A stretch of DNA of 64,000 nt, taken from Syngnathus acus. Lineage: Eukaryota > Chordata > Actinopteri > Syngnathiformes > Syngnathidae. The DNA lies in assembly GCF_901709675.1 (NCBI RefSeq), contig NC_051087.1, positions 3,464,001-3,528,000 on the forward strand, given 5' to 3'. The translations under genes were made by a program, and so were the position numbers. Below, piece by piece: positions 36,081 through 48,965 of this stretch (position 1 is its first letter; each line of letters starts with the position of its first letter). The notes under the pieces were generated by a model. The model did no database searches. It saw only the letters and a list, made by a program, of their open reading frames with translations, and had not been told where the DNA came from.

Positions 36081-36320
36081 AATTAGGCACATGTTAGGAC
36101 GACTTATTGTCATGCTACGATTGGTGTGCTGTCAACTGAGAAGAATGACCAGCTGAGTTCTTTTGGCATATTTGGCTATTGTTGCGTCATTGTTATTGTC
36201 TACAAAAACACACAATTAAATTTATACAATAATACATTTTAATTAATATATATATATCTATATATATATATTTTATATATTTTTTTTATATACGTATATA
36301 TATATATTTTTTTTCTGCAT

Positions 36321-36790
36321 TTAATGGCTGTTTGCTTTGATTTTGAAAAGGCCATCACGTTTAATCCCTCCGAACAAGAGGAAGTAGATTCAAGGAATAG
36401 TAAACAAGCACTATTTGCATATTCGGTCACAAGCGCAATTAGGCTCATAATTAGAAGCGAGCACGTTTCTAATTGCTCGCACAGAAGGAGCTGCAAATGG
36501 GCTCTTTACTTCTCCAAATGATCAAAGCTGCCATTATGTGCAGAAAACACAAGATCAATACTTGCAATCCTTTTACTTGTAATTGGAATTGCTTCCACTC
36601 ACCTCGTTTTAGAGCATGTGCGCGATCAAAACGCACCCAGCAATTAATTTAGATTAAATACTTAATTATCAAGCGATTGGTTAAATAACGAGCGATAGTT
36701 AAAATTAACTTATACACTCAGCAATGGACTAATTAAGGCTCCTCTTCATCACCTTGCTTTGGCTAATTAAAAATTAAATGTGACTTGATT
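36321..36790. promoter_or_regulatory. Candidate conserved non-coding element C
   Basis: A long non-repetitive stretch with CTATTTGCATATTC (octamer-like), repeated TAATTA/TAATTG cores, GATCAAAGCTGCC and GGACTAATTAAGGCTC. It has the strongest enhancer-like look of the left desert. Needs cross-species alignment. Confidence 0.35.
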
Positions 36791-37286
36791 CCTTCTCTTG
36801 AGAGGCAAGTGGAGGCTTGAAGTCCTCTAAGAAAGATTGTTTGCTAACCTGCAGGGTGACACGTCTGATCTTCCTGTGATTGTTTTTTTTAAACCATGGT
36901 GGGGTTGGAAATACTCAGATACTACAATAAGAGTAAGTACAAAAAAGTATTTGTGCTACTCAGTGGTAAATTACTTTTTTGTATACAGCGGAAGCGTGTA
37001 TGTCCAACACAATCCATTCCAAGACTTGAGGAAACCTGAGTTGCGTTATAGTGGTGTTGGATATCTCGCTATAATTAGATTTGATTTCATATTCATAATA
37101 AGGTTTTAGAACAGGTTTGCGTCATTCTATCTATTGTTCTAATGCAGGGGTTCTGTCCAAGGGACCACCACTATAACTCCTGCTTTGCCGGAATATTTTT
37201 TTTTTAGCACCGAAGGAGGATAAACCTATATAGGCTATTTATTTGCATCTATATGTCTATTTTGCGACTCTCAGCTACATTTGACA

Positions 37287-37878
37287 TACCGTATTTTCCG
37301 GAGTGTAAGTCGCATCAGCCCAAAAATGCATAATAAAGACAAAAATGACATATATAAATCGCTCCAGAGTATAGGTCGCATCTTTTGGGGGAAATTTATT
37401 TGATAAAATCCAACACATGTCTTCTTGAAAGGCAATTTGAAATAAAAATAAAATAGGCAACAGGCTGGAGGTATGGTATGCTAACGTTACATAAACAAGA
37501 AACCGAGAACGTGCCTGACGTAACATATTAGGAGTTATTCAAATAACTATAGCATAAATAACATGCTAACAAGTTTATCCGCGTAACCATCCGCGTCACT
37601 TCAAATCATTAAATCCAACAAAATCTTCATTCTCTGTGTCACTTATAAACAACTCCGCAGCGCTTCCTCTTCTACGTGGCTTACGTCAGACTCACCGTCA
37701 GTTGCAGTTCCAATTATTCCACAGGCCTAGAGCGCCCTCATGCGGTTTGGTGTGAAAATAACATGTGAAATGATATAATGTGTTAAGAATTTCACACATA
37801 AGTCGCTGCTGAGTACAAGTCGCACTCCCGGCCAAACTATGGAAAAAAACTGCGACTTATACTATGGAAAATACGGTA
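37287..37878. mobile_element. MITE-like element with ACCGTATTTTCC termini
   Basis: Begins TACCGTATTTTCCGGAGTG and ends with the inverted form TATGGAAAATACGGTA; the subterminal AAGTCGCA is inverted near the right end as TGCGACTTATA. About 592 bp with no transposase. The left and right inner words repeat as (A)GTCGCA at several places. Confidence 0.7.
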
Positions 37879-38424
37879 ATTTGGATGGGTAATTGATTCA
37901 CAAAATTAGCTGGAAAACAAATCAAGTCAAAGTAAGTAAAAATCAATTTTATTTTTAAAAATAATTTTCCATTTCCAATTTCGCAGACCACCTGCAATAC
38001 CACTACGGACCACTTGAGGGCTGCGACCCACCGGTTGAAGAAACGTGTTTTGTTTTAGTTGAGTTTTGATTTGTTTTAGTATCATTCTTTGACATAAAGT
38101 ACAATTCCCAAATGGCTGTTCAACGCATCTTCTGTGTGAAAATCAATATTGAAAGAAATATCACGAAACTTTGAGGTACATTCATCCCCTTTTACGAAAA
38201 TTCACAATACGCACAAAATTTCTGTGGAAACAGTACTTCTATTTACGCAACCTGCGTGATGCATGAGTGTAAATTGAAAACTAATTGCTTGTTTTCTCTT
38301 TAAGTTACTCTTAGTTGTTAACTACAGTACTACCTCTGTGTAGACAATCGTTCCACCTTTCCATTTATGGATTTATTGTTTTATGCGTTTAGTTTTTTTA
38401 AACTGAGTGACTGGCTATTATTCC

Positions 38425-38680
38425 CCTTTGTCGTGTAGGAGGATATTACAGGATGGGCCTAATTGTGTCTCCTCTGAGCCGTACATTGGAAATATATCTG
38501 CAAGACTATTGGCTCAGGCAGTAGAATACATTCTGCACTCACTATTTCCATATTGATTTAGTGAAGTTGATGCATGTAGGCCTCCGCTGAAAGCTGCTAA
38601 TAATGAGTCTCTGTGAGCGTGCTGCAAATTTATTCAGGCGTAAGACATAAGGACAAGATGTTAATTATAGATATCTCATG
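38425..38680. promoter_or_regulatory. Candidate conserved non-coding element D
   Basis: Non-repetitive stretch including GATGGGCCTAATTGTGTC, ACTATTGGCTCAGGCAG and GCTGCTAATAATGAGTC. Suggested by motif density and lack of simple repeats only. Confidence 0.28.
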
Positions 38681-39659
38681 TATTAAGAAGCAAATACTCA
38701 GACGCAATGATTTTTTTTTCTTTTTTTTGGGGGGGCTCATTGGATATGTGAGGTGTCCATAATGTCAAATGTCAACATGTCACAAGCTATGTCATCAAAA
38801 TGGACAATCCTGAATGAAGAGAGGTGGCTTTAAATACATTTGATATCTTTGAAGATAAATTATTTGGTTAAAATTCATCATGTTGAGAACATATGCAAAT
38901 GGTACTCAGATATGCAAATATAGTGTTTACTTTTTTTGGGGGGCGGGCTCAAGTCATGGCAGGCATTACGGTGTTACGTAACTAAACTGTAATTGAATAA
39001 AAGTGAGACAACAAGAATGGTGCGACTCACTAGAAAGTTATTTGAAGCAGCTGATGGAAAGTGTTGGGCGAGGGGGTACGCATCCCGCTATGTGACGTGA
39101 TGATGGTTTCACATCTTGCGTTTGGAGTCATCAGAATAAAATGCAGTGAGAGGAGAGATCATGTTTTGTTTTTTGTTTCGAAAGTGTGGCTGCAGTTCTC
39201 TGCCTGCATGTTGAAGTGGGGAGGGTGATATCAAGCTGCTGGCTAGCCTTGTCCGTGAATCGCCCATCTTATTATCAAGTTAATTAAAGCTAGCATCAGA
39301 CAATGTCACCCGTGCTCGGCAAATGAAAAAAAAAAAAAAAAAAAATGGGAGGAGGAAGGAAGAAAGGCGAATTTAAATGGTGCGCTCTCGTGGGACCTCA
39401 TGTCAAGGGCTGCTTTTCAACGAGCGCCGCGTGCGTTTGGCTCGCACCGCCGCCGGCAGAGTGGAAGAAGGTGGGGTGTGTGTGGGGGGGGGGCGGCCTT
39501 TGTGAGAGAAGGGGCCTTTCTAAGCAAATGACAAGAAAGCGATGGATTCTGATGTGGAAAATAAATAGGCATCAGAGGGAGCAGCGGGGAAATAAAGAAA
39601 GAGATGGAGTGACATCAAAAGCGCCTGTTAAGTGCTCAAAGTTACACTAAGATTGCAGC

Positions 39660-40075
39660 AAGGCGACATTAAAGAGGCCATTTAAAGCAGCCTACATTGA
39701 AATGCAGAGAGCCTGCTCGTCGGCTGACTCGCGGGGTCAAGTGACGGAGGGGATTATATGCTTCTTCATAATAATATTAATTAAACAATTTACATGCTAA
39801 TAAGGTAACAATTATCGGAGCTTCTGGTGAAAGATTCAGGTTATTACAACACGCCAATCCCAGGGCTGCAGGGTCACATGCGGAACAGCGGAGAGAAATC
39901 TCAACTCAAATTAACATTCTGTCAGCTCCAGAAATTGGATAAATAAAGTCGAATTAATTCACAGTATAATGGAAGAGGGAGGGAGGGGGCACTTATTCAA
40001 GCAGCTCTGATTACCATTCAGTATTCACCAGCACGCCGGTGTCTCTCTGTCAAGAAATTTAACACAAAATGAAGC
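39660..40075. promoter_or_regulatory. Candidate conserved non-coding element E
   Basis: Includes TTCATAATAATATTAATTAA, ACATGCTAATAAGGTAAC, CTAATTCACAG-like cores and GATTACCATTCAGTATTC. Low in simple repeats apart from a short AG-rich spot. Composition-based only. Confidence 0.28.
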
Positions 40076-40179
40076 AGTCACCGCCTCGGGCAAGATTTGG
40101 CCCCTGCGACACCGTTTACAATTTATATGTATAATCTTTTTCCCTCCCTGCCACCCTCCCCAACACTTTCTTGTCTACA

Positions 40180-40196
40180 CCCCCCCCCCCCCCCCC
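40180..40196. repeat. Poly-C run (17)
   Basis: A homopolymer of C followed by CACCACCACC; length may be unreliable in assembly. Confidence 0.85.
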
Positions 40197-40969
40197 ACCA
40201 CCACCCTCCTCCTCAAAGATGTGGACCTGCACAGCCAGTTGCTGCTCTCATGACTGAAAATTTCGACACCTTTCCTTTTCCAAAGCACGCTTCAAGTCGA
40301 GGGCCATTAGAGAAGTCCTCAACTGGATAATTAGTTTATTCAAAGCGTACGCACGACACGTTAACGCTCAGAACGCTTGAAAAACATCACTCATTAGGAA
40401 AAACAAACACAATACAGAGAAACCTCAAGCTCAAGAATTTCTTCTAATTTAAAGGGTAAAACCAAATTCCCATGGAATGTAAGGTACTGTAAATTAACTT
40501 GTTCCGGGCTAATAGGCAACATTTTAAGTAACAAGCAAAGAGGAAAAACATTAATGTTCCTTCAAAAGAGAAAATGTGAGAAAAGATGAGAGCGCTCTTA
40601 TTTAGCTTAGGAAAACAAACTATGGAAACATCCCAGCCCGTATTGTTCGTTTACATCTAATATTATGACCGCTGACTTGACATTCTCCACCATAAAAATC
40701 AAGATACTCGATTATGAAGAAGTCAACTTCTTGTTTTAATGACTGCATGTGAAGAGAAATAAAGGTCATTTTAATCTAGCCCATATATAGTTTGAAAACC
40801 AATCAAAAACCTTGAACTTTAATGAGTCAGAACATCCAATTTTGTTGTTAAGAAGGGGAATAGAATTGTGGTGGTTGAATACTCACTTTAGCTCTGATGA
40901 CACACATTATAAGATTTTTTTTTTTTTAACTGAAAAAGTATCATCTATATGTATAAATAACATTATTGG

Positions 40970-41190
40970 ACAGTAGGAGGGGGACACACTGAATTGGTTG
41001 CCAGCCAATCGCAGGGCACACAGACACACACTCACCTTCAGCCAATTTGGAGTGATCAATCGGCCCACCGTGCATGATTTTAAAATGTGGGAGGGAACCA
41101 GAACACTCTGAGAAAACCATTGCAGGCACGGGGAGAACATGCAAACTCCGCACAGGTAGGTGGAATCAAACACTGCACTTGTGCGTGTCC
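40970..41190 (-). repeat. SINE-like element, reverse orientation
   Basis: Contains GGTTGCCAGCCAATCGCAGG, GCACGGGGAGAACATGCAAA and GGAATCAAACACTGCAC, matching the 35450 family and extending further into its body. Confidence 0.65.
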
Positions 41191-41668
41191 CTTTCATTAT
41201 GTCATTAATGTGCTTTGGACAAGTTGTAGAGGAAAAGAAAATGGTGGCAGCGGTTATGTATTTTGCATAATGGATATGCCAGAATAATTTGAATTACAAA
41301 CTTGATAACATAACTTGTAAGTTAATACTACTCATTTTTTGTGATTTATTTATCCATTTAGTTATTTAGTGTTTTATTTCTGCGCCCATGTCACGTTTGG
41401 GGCTCTGCAGCATAAAAACACAATGCACTTTAAATTGGGGATTTTTTTTTTTTTCTTCCGTTCCATTATTGTAGCCACACTATAACTACTGTCCCCACAA
41501 TGTCGTTTTTAGTGCCCTTTGTTAAGTGTGGGGTGGGGGGCAAAAAGTTTGACGAGTGTCTTTCGTGTTTAGACTTGCTGAGTGGACGGCAGTGACCCAA
41601 GGTGTGAATTAAAAAAGAAATAAAATCGAAAGAAAACCCTCACGACGCTCAGCCTCTTCTGAGCTCGG

Positions 41669-41711
41669 TGACGTCACATGGCCATTAAGGCTTGTGATTG
41701 GCTCCGCCCGC
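41669..41711 (+). promoter_or_regulatory. uncx proximal promoter motifs: CRE, inverted CCAAT, GC box
   Basis: A full palindromic CRE (TGACGTCA) at 41669-41676 is followed by GATTGGCTCCGCCC, i.e. an inverted CCAAT box joined to a GC box, about 260 bp before the start codon. A weak TATA-like TTTTTAAAA lies at 41857-41865. Confidence 0.5.
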
Positions 41712-41963
41712 AGATGGGGAGTCCTAATGAGCTGGCTCCAGGAGGGGGAAGCGAGCTTGACATCTCGGGCTGGACCACAACACGTCGCTGCCGGCTTTAT
41801 CACAACGCTCATCCGTGGGCCGTGGGAGACGACACATCGGCACGAAGCCTTCCTCCCTTTTTAAAACAACATTTTGCATCCTTTGCTGACTGCATGTTCA
41901 GCCACACACTGCCACCCCCCGCGCATCCTCACTTCGGCCCCGCCGCATGTAGCCCGGGCGAGC

Positions 41964-44603
41964 ATGGACAGTCGCGTCCTCGAGCATCACCCTCACGCCC
42001 ACTTCGGGGGCTCCTTGGGCGGGCTGGTGGGCTTCCCGTATCCGCTCGCTGCTCACCACCATCATCATCATCACCACCACCACCAGCAGCAGCAGCAGCA
42101 CCACCATCATCAGCAGCACCAGCACCATTACGAGCTCGCCAGCGCGCACCAGCTGCAGTCGGCGGCTGCCGTCCCCTTCACCATAGACGGATTACTAAAC
42201 GGCTCTTGCTCGGCCTCGATTGTCAGCTCCAGCGCGCTCTTGTCGCCCGACGGCCAGTACAAACTCTCAGGTAATCCCCGCCCCCGTTCGCTCCCTTTCA
42301 ATACGATTCTAAGGCTGTTTTTGTGAGAGTTTGCTGTGGATAAAATGAAGGTTTCCTTCATCTTGAAAGAATCTCCCATTTGAGTACAAATGAGTATGAA
42401 CGTTTGTTATCTTCATTTGTGTTTGCTGAGATGCCAAATTGTGTTCGTGTGTGTTTTTTTAAACTTCCCTTTGAGCTGTCTTCACAGTGGATATTTAGAA
42501 AAAAATAATAATAATTGTGTCTGCAAACAAGAAGATTGTTTAGAGTCCCTTTCCTCATTTTTCTTATTTGCATTTATTTTGAAAGGATTCGTCGAGTAAA
42601 AAGATTGTTTGGAGTCCCCTTTCTCATTTTTATTATAATTTGCATTTATTTTGAAAGGATTTGTTCTCTTGAATTTAATTTTAAAACGTTGTGGTTCTCT
42701 TTGGAGCTCCAGGGGGGAAAAAATGAGACCATTGCAAAATGATCAATTTGTGAACACATCTTCATTAAGATGCAACAAAGATGTGTTAATTTGCAATTTT
42801 CTGTAAATGCCGATATAGTTGTGATGACACAAGAGCAGCTCCAATGCAAGCCTTGATTTGAAGTCTTATTTTTATTTTGCTCGTAAATCTTACATCGGTC
42901 TTCTGATTTAAATCGAAAACACTGTATGACTCTATTTGTGACAAGAGCTATATAAATGCAATTTACAAATCAATGGTGAGTAAATTCCATCCTCTGTATT
43001 GATTTTCTCTTGGGGGGAAAAAAAATTATGATTTAAAATTATTTACTGAACTTGCAGCACATAACAGGATGCTTCTCTTAATTGGACAAGCTGTCAATCA
43101 ATCAATAATGAGATAATGACGGTTTATAACAATAAAAACAGATTCCGGGGACCCAGACAAAGAGAGTCCCGGTTGTAAACGGAGAAGAACCAGAACCAAC
43201 TTCACCGGCTGGCAGCTGGAGGAGCTGGAGAAGGCCTTCAACGAGAGCCACTATCCGGATGTGTTCATGCGGGAGGCGCTCGCCCTCAGACTGGACCTGG
43301 TCGAATCCAGGGTTCAGGTAAGTGCTGGGACGCTTTGATTTGGATTGAGTTGCAAATTTGGATACGACTAAATCTCAACCTCGCCACCAAACATGTCAGG
43401 AGGGCTGTTTGTTCAGGAGATGGCCCGTGAAGGCCCAAGCCCACACTGAGGGCGGCAATTTGTCAATTAAATCTTTAATAAAGGGTCCCCCTTTGAATTA
43501 TGCATAGACACAACCTATTGATTTATGGGTTACTATAAAAAAAGGGGGGAAAACAAGGCTTGTTACTGAGCCGACAAATGGGGGGGGGGGGTATTTGAGC
43601 CAGTTCCTCAAATTGATCTTTATTTGGATTTTTAATTAATTTAGATGGTTTGGAACAATGGAGGCAGCATATTAGCAGATGAAGTTATTCTTTTTATATT
43701 TCAAATGGAAATGGATTTTATTATATTGTATTTATTATTGTAATTCTAATTCATGTTTTAAAAAAATATTTGTTGTTGAAATATTGCATATACATATTGA
43801 AATTACATGAATTGAAGCTTCCGCGCTTTTAGTAGTAAGAACAAAAACGCTTGACTATGCATTTAAATATAGCATTTCTCACACTAATTAGGAACTGTTA
43901 ATTTATTAAACGATTGCCCATTACTAAATTAGAAGATGATGTTTTTCAATATGGCAGAATTTGTAACTTCAATAAAAACCTGAGTGAAAATACTTACATT
44001 TGTAATTTGATTGCAGTTCAACTCTTTGGCATTTTAGAATCCCACAATCATTAAACAAAACAGCTGGAAACAACATAGTAAGATCATTTTCTGCATCAAA
44101 GTTTCCAATACCTCACAAATTAAAAAAAAAATAGAAAATGTACACGGTATCAAAGCAAACATATCTTTCCACATCACCGATAAAACTGAAAACATTATTA
44201 AAACTTTCATCATGTGCATCTGTGGAAAAACAAATACAACAAGAAAAAATAATTTTCTTAAAAATAAAAAGAAAATCACACTAGCACATGATGCTCAAAC
44301 AAGCATCACAACTGGATGACGTTTTATGTTTTTGGGGTGGATTTCTGTTCCTAAATCTCAGCTTATTCAGCCTTCCAGCTGCTTAAACGCTTCTTTATCG
44401 CAGGTTTTGGAAAGGGGAGGGGTGGAGGCTGGGGGTAATATGCGATAGAAGCGACATCAACAATCCCAACATTGTCGCGCTCCGTGTCCGCGCCTCGCCC
44501 TCATTATCCGCGCCTCGCGCCTTATCAGCGGCCAACACGCGGCCCTCAGCGAGACCAGAGGCCGCCCCGGAGAGTTCCCAGCCGGGCTTGGGGGACGGGC
44601 GGG

Positions 44604-44693
<90 letters not shown>

Positions 44694-47425
44694 GAAGGGG
44701 GGGGCAACTCGTTAGACTAAGAAGAAGGCAGTCCGGCGACAAGGCGAGTTGTGGTGTGATGTGGTGTTAAAATGAAATGCTCCCAATTAGTGAGGCTGCA
44801 ATTAGATCTAATTGGCAGAGAGTTGGGCATTAAGCAAACTCATTTGGTGATTAAAACAATGAGGCTGTGACTTCCTGCAAGACAACTTTATAACCAACAA
44901 TGCCTCCGATTTGATATGACGTCGATTTGATGGAAGACTAAACTGTCAAGACAATAATGCAATATGCTAAATAGTTGCTTCAAAGCAACTAAACTTTTGA
45001 TTAGGTTCATGCATATCAAGAGTTTAAAATGCTCAAAATGGTTGCTTAAATTTAACCACATGCACGAATTGGTAAATGTAAGAGTCACTTAGCAAAAGGT
45101 GAGGACGTTCATATGTAGAAGATGAGTGGAGTGATCATTTCACCTGGACAACAGGAGTTGGTATGGATTTTTTTTAGCGCTGTTTAAAGGAGACTTAGAA
45201 TAATTGTTGCATCGAAAATTGATATATGGATGGATGTTTGGGTTTTGCTGCTATTTTGTTAAATAACTCAATTGCACTGTGGTATTTCTCTACGAATGTG
45301 TACCTTTTCTGATGTGAACATTTAAATCTGAAGGGGAACTTTTATAAGGCTATTTTGGTTGCTTGTTTCCATTTTGTCCCAATGATTTACAGTGAGCACA
45401 CTTTGCTTCTAAAAAAAAAAACAAAAAAAACATGGATACAGTATGCTCACATTAAATAAACATCTGCAGGGGCCATTTTCTTTTTGCTGTCCTATCCAGT
45501 CTGTCCTTGCATCCATTTTAAATGATTAATTGATTATTGATGCTGATTAATTGACGTACAATCAGCTCATTAAATCACAGCAGGAAGTTAAAGTGTGTGT
45601 TTTGTTTTCCTGACAAGTATGTAAGCAAGGAAGTCAATTCTCACATACATTGATATGATATATGTACCTCCCCCATCCCTATAAAAAGCAAATATAACAT
45701 CAAACAATCAAGTCATAGTGGAGTGAATTGAATGACAGATTTTGCATTTGAAAAATGTCACTCATATCAAAGTACAATCGACAATTTGGGAGCAACAGAC
45801 TGCAAGGCACCTCGTCACCTTAAGGTTTTGATATTGCGTAATGGACAGTAAATACAAGACTGTCGCCAGACTGCAGTGAGCGAGCAAGAGAATAAAATGA
45901 GACCGGATCCTCTAACTACGGGGGAGCCTGAAAATTGAGGGCAGTAGACAAGCGGTATTATTTATTCATTTATTTATTTATTTTATTTATTTGATAATTT
46001 ATTTATTCATTCATTTTTTTTTTTTTTTTTTTTAATTGTTATGAGACTGGCTCTTCTAACTAAGGGAGAACCTGAAAATTGAGGGCAGTAGCCAAACAGT
46101 ATTATTTATTTATTTATTTATTTATTTATTGCTGCACGATGTAATGATTACGACTGTAATTGAACGCAGCCCCTGCCGATGTGCGATGTTTTTAAATGAA
46201 TGGTGACTGGATGTGTTGTTTTGCAGTTGCAAAACAAATTGCCCCCCCCCCCAGGGAGGAAAATAAAGTCTCTGAAGTCTGAAGGATATTAAGAAAAAAC
46301 ATGGAATTCTGAACAATTTGGAGATTTCTTTGAGGTAAAGTAGTTTTGTGTTTGTTCGCGCAGGTTTGGTTCCAGAACCGACGTGCTAAGTGGAGGAAGA
46401 AGGAGAACACAAAGAAAGGGCCCGGCCGGCCCGCGCACAACTCCCACCCGACCACGTGCAGTGGCGAGCCCATGGACCCCGAGGAGATTGCGCGGCGAGA
46501 GCACGAGCGCGCCGAAAAAAAGAAACGCAAGCAGGAGAGAAAGCTCCTCAAGTCGCAGAACAAACTCCTGCATGGCGACAGCTTCCACACACCGGGCGGC
46601 TCCGAGAGCGACAGCGGCGTGTCGCAGTTCACCGACAGCGAGCAGCAGCCTTCTTCGGGCCCAAACGGGAATATTTATGTGGAGCTTCCCCTGACGTCCG
46701 GGGGCGCCCAAGGACACCAAACCGAATCCAGCTGTGACCAAACCCGACACGACTTTGACCACCAAAACCAAAGACGAGAAGCGGAGCAGGTTTCTCCGGG
46801 CAGCACGCACAGCTCTGGCAGCCCCGCGGGTCCGAGGTCCTCGGCGCTGCAGAAGCGCAACCCTTTCAGCGTGGAGAGCCTCCTCTCGGACGCCACGCCT
46901 CGATGGAAGCCTCCTCTGGACTTTCTCTCACTGCCCACTCAGAGGACTCTGGTGGGTAAAGGCCATTTTTTGCTTTACCCCATTACTCATCAGCCTCTCG
47001 GCTTTCTCGTGCCCCAAACGGCCCTGAAGGCGTCGCCGTGTCAAGACGGCGTCGACAGGCTCCACCTCGGACAAAACCTCGAACAGTCGTGCGCTCCCAC
47101 TGACCTCTCGTGCGCTCTCGCTAAGCCTTTAAGCGCAGATCATAAAACAAACGACCATCACAGTCCCGTTAGCAATAGAGTCGACGTGGAGGAGGAGCGC
47201 GCCAGGGATAGTCCCACGCTCGCCAAGTCTCAGGCATCCCCGCAGTCGGCCCATTCCGGCGAGGCGGGGAGAGTCCACGCCGAGGCGTTGACTGACGGCT
47301 GCCGAGCCGAGGGGCGCTGTGCGAAGGAGGAGCGAGCGTCACCGAGCCTCACCGAAGATCTCGGCACAAACGCAGACTGTGGGGAAGCACCCGGAACAGA
47401 TGGCGAGGACGTGGATATGGACTAA
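41964..47425 (+). CDS. uncx: UNC homeobox transcription factor (Uncx4.1)
   Basis: Paired-type homeodomain transcription factor; in vertebrates it patterns caudal somite sclerotome and parts of the nervous system and kidney. Exons 41964-42270, 43142-43317, 46364-47425, phases 1 and 0, total 514 residues against about 531 in human. The start is the first ATG giving the family N-terminus ([18 protein letters not shown]). Residues 31-56 are a His/Gln tract starting with ten His, absent or much shorter in mammals. SIDGLL-type PFTIDGLL follows. The homeodomain covers residues 116-175 with Gln at position 50, split by intron 2 just before [33 protein letters not shown] is near-invariant in UNCX. An eh1-like Groucho-binding motif FSVESLL lies near residues 328-334, then [11 protein letters not shown] and a GEDVDMD end. 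Confidence 0.97.
42532..42664. repeat. Tandem duplication in uncx intron 1
   Basis: AAGATTGTTTAGAGTCCC at 42532 and AAGATTGTTTGGAGTCCC at 42601 begin two copies ending in CATTTATTTTGAAAGGATT. Period is about 69 bp. Confidence 0.8.
44611..44690. repeat. (GT)n microsatellite, 40 units, uncx intron 2
   Basis: A pure GT tract preceded by GC-rich DNA (44460-44600) that is CpG-rich, unlike the AT-rich remainder of the intron. Confidence 0.97.
45897..46131. repeat. Duplicated 70-bp unit plus (TTTA)n in uncx intron 2
   Basis: Copies at about 45897-45970 and 46041-46110 share CTGAAAATTGAGGGCAGTAG and TATTATTTATT and are offset by 144 bp, with TTTATT-rich tracts and a poly-T run between. It lies about 230 bp before exon 3. 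Confidence 0.75.
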
Positions 47426-48631
47426 CACTTGTTGTAGGAGCGCACATACAAAGCGGCACTGCTCAGATGCTGTCAGAAAACCAGACGAGAGTAGGAGTCC
47501 GTTTTGGTCCTTCAAGATACAATAACGTTCCCCTGATTAGCAAACCGCCAGGTATGTTCCCGAGCTGTAAAAGCGTCAATGGATACAAACATGTCTCAGA
47601 GTGACGCGGCCTTGTACCCTTAAGCTACATTTTTTGAGAGTGGACTGTTCAAACATTCCCAAAGCTCTGCATAGATGCTTGCAAACATATCAGGAATCGG
47701 GAGGCTTTAGCCACATTTCCACCAAGCAACACGGTTCAGCTCCAAGTCCAGGTTGGAACGGGAAAGCCTGATCTGGCAGCTTTCAATTGTCATCGTTGCA
47801 GGTTGTTTTACTCTGCTCCGTCAGAGCTCTTAGCAGAAGAGGGTCATTTTCACAATCATGGAAGAAAAAGCGTCCAGGAATCATTGCTGGAGCTGATTTT
47901 CCGTTGCGTAAAGCCATGGACGGAGAATTTGGCCTCTCCCATTCATTGACGCGCCCTAATTTATGTTTCTTCATGTCGCTGCTGTGCCTGTTTTTTTTCC
48001 ACCTTGAAAGACTCCAAGATTTCCAAATCTTGGACAGATATACCAGTTTTAAAAGTAGGACGTCGGGTTCCCTGATCGACAGGGTGCCCATCTCCTTAAT
48101 TGTCAGGGATTGGTGACTCTCTTCAAATAAAAGCGAGCTTGTGCACCGATGTCATCTCAAAAAAAGGGGTCTCAAAAAGTCAGTCGCTGTCCTGTGAGGT
48201 GACTCATCGACTTTTTATTTTTCAAAAATGTATGACATGGCGTATATCAAGCTTATTTTTGTTCTTTGAGGCATAACAGTTGCATTTCACACGGGAGTGA
48301 CAATTGTCTGTCAACCAGTTAACCCATTGCTAGGTGGCAAAATTCTAATCAGTTTTTGTGGCTTCTTGCAGAATGGCAAAAAAAAAAAAAATCAAAATCA
48401 TGCATTTGCTCACATTTAAAGTTGATGTGAACTGTGCTGCTTGGTGGAAAAGAAGCTTTAATCCTCACCTATTTTTTAATCACGCATCCTGAACGCCGAG
48501 GTAATCTCTCTCTTTTTTGGTGACCAAAACCTGTAAAAAAAAAAAAAAAAAAAAACACCTCTTACTTGCAACGAAAATCCTCAGATATTGTAAGAAGGAG
48601 AAAAGGATATTTATATGTAAACATTTTGATA

Positions 48632-48637
48632 AATAAA
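48632..48637 (+). terminator. Candidate poly(A) signal of uncx
   Basis: AATAAA in GATAAATAAAAACTATTG, 1.2 kb after the stop codon; 47426-48650 is therefore read as 3' UTR. No other canonical hexamer stands out closer to the stop. Confidence 0.45.
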
Positions 48638-48710
48638 AACTATTGTTTAAAAGTGAGCACTGTCTTTGCAGGGATGGGGCAAGGGAAGGGAAACAAGGGG
48701 GGGGGGGGGG

Positions 48711-48965
48711 TGAAGCTCGTGGACCGTTGTGGGCGTTAGAGCAGATAAATCCCCCGCTCTCTCACTACCGTCTGGCTGTTTGTATTTATTGCTTTAACAA
48801 ATTTATTCATTTGAAAAGGCCGGCCGAGAATGAGGTTAGTGGCCGCCGGCTATAGGACCCTGCGCCTCCTGCTGAGTTTTGATATGAAAGTAATTATTTT
48901 CCCACTGGCTGCTGCAGGGTCTCCAGGCAGCTCCCCTTCCTCTTTCTACCCCCTCCCCTCCTCAG
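48711..48965. promoter_or_regulatory. Candidate conserved non-coding element F (uncx right desert)
   Basis: After a G run, this holds AGCAGATAAATCCCCCGC, GCCGGCCGAGAATGAGG and TATGAAAGTAATTATTTTCC in non-repetitive sequence just past the uncx transcript. Proposed by composition. Confidence 0.3.

Noticed and set aside
41874-41963. N-terminal extension of uncx
   Set aside because: The extended frame begins at a TTG, not an ATG, and the family N-terminus starts at the ATG at 41964.
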